Shown here one piece after another: positions 6,326 through 10,818 of a DNA stretch of 10,818 nucleotides. The first letter of the stretch is position 1; every line of letters starts with the position of its first letter. The notes under the pieces were generated by a model. It was given only the letters and a program-made list of their open reading frames with translations, made no database searches and was not told the DNA's origin. A program made the translations under genes and the position numbers. Origin of the DNA: Phoronis ovalis (Eukaryota > Phoronida > Phoronidae); NCBI GenBank assembly GCA_028565635.1, contig JAOXYB010059613.1, positions 1 to 10,818 on the forward strand. The letters are read 5' to 3'.

Positions 6326-9300
6326 CTTTAAAACAATAAACTCGTGTAAACAATTTGGAAAGTGAATGCATCACAGTCATAAGACTTTAGCATATATTTC
6401 ACTAAACTTTAAAAACCCAATAATAAAATATCATGAAAATCGCAACATAATTCAGTGGTGGTTATAATGTACTAAGCGCATGTCAGTGGTTGCTAATAAA
6501 GAAAGACACAATTCCTCATAAAACCATTTTATGGTCTTATCAATTATTAATATTTACCCGCTCCAAATAGCAATAAATTGTTTGATTTAACATAGTTTCC
6601 GCTGTCATCAAGAAATCGTCGAGGATCAAACTCATTAGGTTTCGGAAAATGTTTCTCACTCATATGTACTGAGCTTAGATTCGTCACCACCTGTAATAAA
6701 AAATATAAGGTATCGATCTGATATGTGACCACTGAAGATAAAATGTTAAGAAAACAACCCTGCTTTGTTTTTAGCAATCCAACAAAGTTTTTTTTTGCAT
6801 TTTAACCTAAAACTGAATTTTAATTACAGCCAAACTTTCAAAAAACAAGAAACCTTTTGATATAAAGAAAGAGAATGTTTACCATGGTATTTTTAGGAAT
6901 TTTGTACCCCCTTATGACGACATCAGTAGTAGTTAAACGAGGTACACTCAAAGGAGCAACGTTGCCAAGACGCTGGATTTCTGTCAACACTGCTTCAGTA
7001 TACGGTAAGCTACTCCTATCACGCAAGGACGGTAGACGGCCTCGACCAACAACATTATCCAGCTCATCTCGAATCTATAAAAAATATCCGAGGATAGTTA
7101 TAATGTTTTTGTTTCGTCACGTTTCATACGGATGATATGTGTCTTGAAAAGTTAAATGTTCTTATTAGGGTTGCTCCTATAAGGGAGCAAGCCTATTGGT
7201 TTTGTACGATTTCTTTCTTCTTAATCTTCTTCTTCTTTTCTTTTTCTTTTTTCTCTTTTTCTTCTTCCAATTTTTAGCAAGCTATATCTCGAAAACGGTT
7301 ACTGCTGGGGACATGGTACTTCAGGTGTGACATGCCCTGGGTAGGCCATTGTTGACCTTGGGGTCAAAAGGTCATTTGGAGGTCAAAGGTCACATTTTTA
7401 AAGTTGCTCAAAATGTTTAAAAATGATGGTGTCAAGTTACGACAAAGTAATTTTGATGACTTTTTAAAATATTTCAGTACAAAAGTGTTTTTTTTATTTT
7501 TTGGCATGTTTTCAATAAATTTAATTGATCTTCCAATTTTCACTAAGCTATACCTTGAAGACTGTTACAGTTATGGACACGGTCTTGAGGTGTGACATCG
7601 TACCGGATACCATTGCTGACCTTGAGGTCAAAAGGTCATTTGGAGGTCAAAGGTTAAATTTTGAAAAAATTTCAAAATGTTGTAAAATGATTGTATTGAG
7701 TTACAACGAAGTATTTTAGATGATCTTTTATAATATTTCTGTACTAAAAGGTTTTATTTTTATTTTTTGGCATCTTTTCAATTAATGTATTGATCTTCCA
7801 ATTTTCACTAAGCTATATCTCGAAATCTGTTACAGTTAAGGAAATGATATTTGAGGTTTGACATCCTCAGGGTAGGCCATTGCTGATCTTGGGGTCAAAA
7901 GGTCATTTAGGGATCAAATGTCAAAATTCTAAAAGTACTAGAAATATTCCAAAATGTTGGTATTAGGTTAGAAAAGGTATTTTGATGACATTTTAGAATA
8001 TTTAGGTATTAAAACGTGAATGTTTTTAACCATCTTTTAAATTAATTTTATGAAGAAATATACTGCAAGTCAAAGTGTTTAATCCAATAGTGTTTGTACT
8101 TTGACATATGACAATCCGGAGTTGACCTTGATGTCAAAAGGTCATCTGGAGGTCAAAGTTCAAACTCTCAAAATTCATAAAGCATAGAAGTCAATAAGTC
8201 CCAAAGCAATAAATTTCGATTAGTTGCTGAAAAATTCAAAAATGATGTTGAAAGGTGATTTAGAGATCAGGTAACGTTCATAAAAGCCAATATGAGCAAC
8301 ACTGCCTTTGCTAAAAGGCTATCTAGTTTGTATAATACCTTTGTTTGCACTTCCGGATAAAGTATCATATACAGCAATCCCCATCTTAATGTACTCGAAC
8401 TGGTTTCTATTCCAGCCACAAACAAGTCACGAACGACACGTAAAAGGACATAATCTGGAATACAAGAAATCATATTATCGCACGCATTACCGTTTGCAAG
8501 AAGGCAAACCAATTTTTTTCTGTCTAAACTTGTATTTAGGAATAAGATGTTCAACGTCATTTTACAGTTTCATATATTTTCACCTATGTCCACAGCATGC
8601 ATTATTCTTTGAAAAGGTATTTTTTAAATGCACTGTACATATAGCCGCATAGCGTGTAGTTATTAAATTAATATATGCTTCATTTACTATATTCCATTCT
8701 AGTGGCCTCTATCAGTATCAATGTTTAAGACAAAATGTGGAATGGTCCAATACTTAAGTAACTACAGTAACGCAAATCAATGGAAAATTTTGTATCCGAG
8801 CAAACATATCGTACTTGATCACAACTTTATTATGACATCCAACAACAAAGTTGGACAACATATTGTGCTTGCATCATTTCTTTTTTTTCCAGCAAATTAT
8901 AAAAGAAGCTTTTCTCAGAAAGTACAGGTCAGATTTAAATGAAATTATGTGGAAATGTTCATATGGATCCTAACTGGAAAATATTTGATTATGAAGGTAA
9001 TCGGACACCTTTGATCCAAAATGGCGGCCATCTTGGATTCAAAACGGCTTGCATGTTGAAACATATTCTTTGATAACTCGGAAAATTCTGTTGAAAGCTA
9101 TATTATTATGTATCGCTGTGCGACATCACAGGTCTAGTTTTTTTTTAAATCCATGCGTGGGATGTTGTATTTTCTATATACAGATGAATACGTACCATTA
9201 AACCCCGACTCTTCTGCATCCTCTTTTTTCGTCTCCTTAATTTTCTGCAAGTACATATCGATGAAATCCCTGTTATTGTTGCAGTGATGTTCGGTTTTAT

Positions 9301-10659
9301 GTGTATCAACTATTTTATTCAGGAATTCTATAAGTTCCACCTGCGTGTCAGTAGTTTTGCCATGTTTGAATACTTGTTGAATTATTTTTGAGATTAATGG
9401 AAATGCGTTAGCGAGAAGATTCTTTAATCCAGCGGTTTTGAAAACCTCGTTAATTTTGAACAAGAAATCTTGCAATTCTTTATCATCATATTCGAATGTC
9501 TTCCCGAGTAATATGCAGCATAGGACATTTGCCACAGCACATCCTATACCAGGCAGGGGGGAAAATGGTTGACCATTCTCTGATGTAAATATCTCTGTTA
9601 GTCGCAGGATTTCATTGTGTATGACTTGTTCAAAGCTTAGTTTTCCAAATCCCAAATCTTTCAGTTGTGTCAATGCAAAACGACGTTGCTCCCGCCAAGG
9701 TTCACCATTGTGGTATACGAGACCTATAAAAAGTGATGGGACTATATGAATTCCCTTTTAATTTTAGTATATTTGTTAGCTGAATCAAACGATATAATGG
9801 TTATTATGATGTAGAGATTTTAACATCTTTATCTAAATGTATATTTCGATTAGAAATTCAAAAGGAGTTTGACCGGGGAGTTTGATTGACAGGTACGAGC
9901 GAGCTTTGAGTATATGATTTACGATTGGAAGACGCAGTCTATAGCTAGCAGTCAATTTTTGATGAAAGTAACAATAAAAATGTTATAATCGGCAAAACCA
10001 GCTTGATTTTCAAAAAACTGGGTGAGAAGAATATTCAAAACATCTTAATTATTAAAATATGAAAAAAGAGTTGTGCAAACAACTTCTTACCTATTTGTCC
10101 ACTTATCACTCATTAAACGCAGTTTTAGGACTCACAATTAGTATCTCACAATTTCTGATTCATTTATTGCGTAAATCCCGGAATGTAAATACCACGTTAC
10201 ATTTTTGTACAAATGTGTTCATAATCAGATATGATTTAATTTGCATTTAATAGTACGTAATAGAATTATCAAAACTGCTTGCCTATGCCTACCTCTTGCA
10301 ATATAATGAATAGCAGGATGTATTGGTCTGTTTGAAAAAGCATCTGCTTGCTTAACAAGTGCTTCTTTTATGGAAACATCGCCGTTTAGTACAACGGCAG
10401 GAGTTTGTCCCATGTAGATGGTAAATATATCTCCGTACACTTTTGACAACTTTATTAAGCCGAGGTCAAGCCGTTTGTCAGCCATCTTGATATGGGGGAT
10501 GGTACCGACTACAGGAAATGGCAAGGGTCCTGGAGGGAGTCCTCTTGGTCGTTTCACGTAAAACATTACTATGTACAGGAGTACCACAAGAATAAACAAG
10601 CTCAACGTCCAGCCACAAGCAGACAACAGCATATTTCCAACAGTTATAATTATAGCCAT
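6144..10659 (-). CDS. Cytochrome P450, CYP2 clan (complete, 6 exons, 505 aa)
   Basis: Exons on the minus strand: 10293-10659, 9196-9723, 8339-8454, 6883-7074, 6558-6690, 6144-6325. They sum to 506 codons with consistent phases 1, 1, 0, 0, 1. The product is a haem-thiolate monooxygenase, expected on the ER membrane and fed electrons by P450 reductase. Motifs: N-terminal anchor about 14-35, proline hinge RPRGLPPGP at 37-45, helix C WREQR at 132-136, I-helix AGIETS at 312-317, ExxR EIQR at 369-372, FDPRRF at 422-427, and haem loop FGAGRRLCPG at 443-452 with ligand Cys450. The length is normal for CYP2-clan enzymes (about 490-510). It looks functional, with no frameshift or missing catalytic residue. 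Closest resemblance is to invertebrate 'CYP2U/2J-like' sequences; the substrate (xenobiotic, fatty acid or steroid) cannot be told from sequence. Confidence 0.95.
6558..6690 (-). CDS. P450 exon 5: meander region to the haem loop
   Basis: A TTACAG acceptor precedes 6690, and the donor GCGG|GTAAAT lies at 6558 in phase 1, inside the haem loop. It encodes residues 402-446, including FDPRRF. A Ser (407) stands where many CYP2 members have Trp in the NLW.VH motif. Confidence 0.92.
6883..7074 (-). CDS. P450 exon 4: helix J' to K with ExxR
   Basis: The acceptor TTTTTATAG precedes 7074 and the donor ATG|GTAAAC ends the exon at 6883; both are phase 0, giving exactly 64 codons (338-401). It contains the IRDELDNVVG helix, PYTEAVLTEIQR with Glu369/Arg372, and the VPR...GYKIPKNT strand region. 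Confidence 0.94.
7171..7190. repeat. Hairpin at the edge of the repeat element
   Basis: TTGCTCC (7171-7177) and GGAGCAA (7184-7190) form a perfect 7-bp stem around TATAAG. It stands just before the pyrimidine tract and may mark the terminus of the mobile repeat whose body follows. Confidence 0.5.
7208..7270 (+). repeat. Pyrimidine-rich (CTT-type) tract
   Basis: This is about 60 nt of almost pure C/T on the plus strand with many TTCTTC words. It joins the terminal hairpin to the first 265-bp repeat unit. On the transcribed minus strand it is purine-rich. Confidence 0.65.
7353..7392 (+). promoter_or_regulatory. Nuclear-receptor half-site cluster in repeat copy 1
   Basis: The cluster holds TGACCT 7353-7358, GGGTCA 7361-7366, and AGGTCA at 7369-7374, 7380-7385 and 7387-7392. 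The pairs form ER2, DR2, a perfect DR5 (RAR/RXR type) and a perfect DR1 (RXR, HNF4, COUP-TF type). AAAGGTCA (NR4A type) occurs twice. Function is not shown; the motif belongs to a repeat. Confidence 0.4.
7617..7656 (+). promoter_or_regulatory. Nuclear-receptor half-site cluster in repeat copy 2
   Basis: The layout and length match copy 1: TGACCT, then three perfect AGGTCA at 7625-7630, 7633-7638 and 7644-7649 (perfect DR2 and DR5), then AGGTTA at 7651-7656, which weakens the DR1. Confidence 0.35.
7884..7923 (+). promoter_or_regulatory. Decayed half-site cluster in repeat copy 3
   Basis: TGATCT, GGGTCA, AGGTCA (7900-7905), GGATCA and ATGTCA keep the 2-2-5-1 spacing of the other copies, but only one perfect half-site remains. 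Confidence 0.25.
8123..8162 (+). promoter_or_regulatory. Half-site cluster in repeat copy 4
   Basis: TGACCT, ATGTCA, AGGTCA (8139-8144), AGGTCA (8150-8155) and AGTTCA (8157-8162) keep a perfect DR5 and a DR1 with one substituted half-site, in otherwise strongly diverged repeat sequence. Confidence 0.3.
8339..8454 (-). CDS. P450 exon 3: I-helix
   Basis: A very good acceptor (TTTCTTGTATTCCAG) precedes 8454. The exon completes Asp299 in phase 1, reads the I-helix with AGIETS (Thr316 in the oxygen-activation position), and ends YPEVQTK at donor AAG|GTATTA in phase 0. It is short (116 nt). Confidence 0.93.
8455..9195 (-). other. P450 intron 2 (741 nt)
   Basis: The donor is AATG|GTACGT. Inside lie a near-palindrome at 9011-9042 and a small hairpin TCCAAC-aacaaa-GTTGGA at 8838-8855. 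The plus-strand ORF at 8721-8942 has no recognisable protein features. No exon is missing: phases and the P450 alignment are continuous across the junction. Confidence 0.85.
9011..9042. repeat. Near-perfect palindrome with a YY1-like core
   Basis: TTGATCCAA-AATGGC pairs with GCCATC-TTGGATTCAA, with one mismatch and one extra base. The plus strand contains AAAATGGCGGC, which fits the published YY1 consensus (AAnATGGCGGC). It may be the remains of a repeat or a bound site within P450 intron 2. Confidence 0.5.
9196..9723 (-). CDS. P450 exon 2: helices C to H
   Basis: A TTTATAG acceptor precedes 9723 (phase 1, completing Gly123), and the donor AATG|GTACGT ends the exon at 9196. It encodes residues 123-299 with NGEPWREQRRFAL (helix C, haem-propionate contact), the LLGKTFEYDD segment and the F-G region that usually sets substrate choice. 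At 528 nt it covers several exons of the typical vertebrate CYP2 gene. Confidence 0.93.
9724..10292 (-). other. P450 intron 1 (569 nt)
   Basis: This is AT-rich, between donor AAGAG|GTAGGC and acceptor TTTATAG. Nothing else is recognised; the plus-strand ORF at 10059-10250 looks like chance. Confidence 0.85.
10293..10659 (-). CDS. P450 exon 1: membrane anchor, proline hinge and first beta sheet
   Basis: ATG at 10659 in ACAAAATGG context opens the frame. A hydrophobic anchor, the basic-proline hinge and a KVYGDIFTIYMG strand follow, ending ...HYIARG at a phase-1 donor. The reading frame continuing to 10225 is intron read-through and not coding. Confidence 0.94.
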
Positions 10660-10818
10660 TTTGTATCCTTTTCTCGTTTTTTAGTGATATGCCACCCGTT
10701 CCTTTATACACTGACTGTAAATTATAAGAATCATAACATTAATAATGAATATATCTATAGCTCAATATTCAGAAAATGTTAATTTGAGAAAATACATTGC
10801 TTGATATGTATATATATA
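10660..10818 (-). promoter_or_regulatory. P450 5' flank with possible TATA box
   Basis: TATAAAGG at 10701-10708 (minus strand) lies 42 nt upstream of the ATG, in a context less AT-rich than its surroundings, and would give a leader of roughly 10-20 nt. A TTATAATTTACAG just upstream could instead be an acceptor for a 5' leader exon outside the window. The window ends in a short (TA)n run at about 10807-10818. Confidence 0.4.

Larger units (their letters stand above)
7264..8272 (+). repeat. Tandem array of about four ~265-bp units
   Basis: Unit starts, seen as CTTCCAATTTT..AGCTATA, lie at 7264, 7530 and 7795, with a decayed fourth near 8051, giving unit lengths of about 266, 265 and 256 and a shorter last copy. 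Each unit contains the TGACCT..GGTCAAAAGGTCA core about 90 bp in, followed by an AT-rich half ending TTTTTTGGCAT. Copies 1 and 2 are most alike; copy 4 is the most diverged. The repeat type resembles dispersed repeats I associate with bivalve introns. Confidence 0.85.
7075..8338 (-). other. P450 intron 3 (1264 nt), mostly tandem repeat
   Basis: This is the longest intron of the gene, bounded by donor AAG|GTATTA and acceptor TTTTTATAG. Most of it is the tandem array at 7264-8272, preceded by a hairpin and a pyrimidine-rich tract. The plus-strand ORFs at 7404-7719 lie within the repeat and are not genes. Confidence 0.85.

Noticed and set aside
7404-7719. Two plus-strand ORFs of 63-64 codons
   Set aside because: They lie wholly inside the tandem repeat, overlap in different frames and have no protein-like character.
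7264-8272. CRISPR-like or satellite centromeric array
   Set aside because: Units are about 265 bp with diverged copies and no unique spacers, and they are confined to one intron of an animal gene. An ordinary intronic tandem or mobile repeat fits better.
8721-8942. Plus-strand 73-codon ORF in P450 intron 2
   Set aside because: It has no recognisable motif, promoter or splice context, and its length is expected by chance over this much DNA.
10225-10292. Continuation of the P450 exon 1 frame past ARG
   Set aside because: A good phase-1 donor occurs at 10293/10292, and the sequence after it loses P450 similarity, while the segment starting at 9723 continues it exactly.

Overview
The window looks like nuclear DNA from an invertebrate animal, most likely a lophotrochozoan and probably a bivalve mollusc. 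The DNA is AT-rich. Genes are split by GT-AG introns. The proteins are animal families: a CYP2-clan cytochrome P450, an EGF-repeat membrane protein, and a claudin/calcium-channel-gamma-like exon. One P450 intron carries a 'ggtcaaaaggtca' type repeat that I associate with bivalve genomes. The taxon is inferred from family resemblance and repeat style, not proven.

Layout, left to right; every convincing gene is on the minus strand. (1) 670-969 is one exon of a four-pass PMP22/claudin-superfamily protein, closest in look to the calcium-channel gamma (CACNG/TARP) group; the rest of the gene lies left of the window or is not visible in 1-669. (2) 970-2640 is mostly featureless AT-rich DNA with short repeats, one doubtful small secreted-protein ORF (2154-2402) and a GC-richer block at about 2450-2640 that may be a dispersed repeat. 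(3) 2928-4931 is a complete two-exon gene for a 564-residue type I membrane protein: signal peptide, a cupredoxin-like N-terminal domain apparently without copper ligands, seven EGF repeats, one membrane helix and a tyrosine-containing tail. (4) 5300-5480 holds a strong but orphan splice donor, perhaps a 5' leader exon of that gene. (5) 6144-10659 is a complete six-exon cytochrome P450 gene of 505 residues; all splice phases agree and all P450 signature motifs are present.

The third P450 intron (7075-8338) contains about four tandem copies of a roughly 265-bp unit. Each copy carries a 40-bp core of five nuclear-receptor half-sites in the fixed arrangement ER2-DR2-DR5-DR1, with identical spacing in all four copies although the rest of the unit has drifted. 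Nothing suggests that the three genes form one pathway; they look like ordinary neighbours. The two observations most worth following are the EGF protein with its degenerate cupredoxin domain and the half-site array inside the P450 gene.
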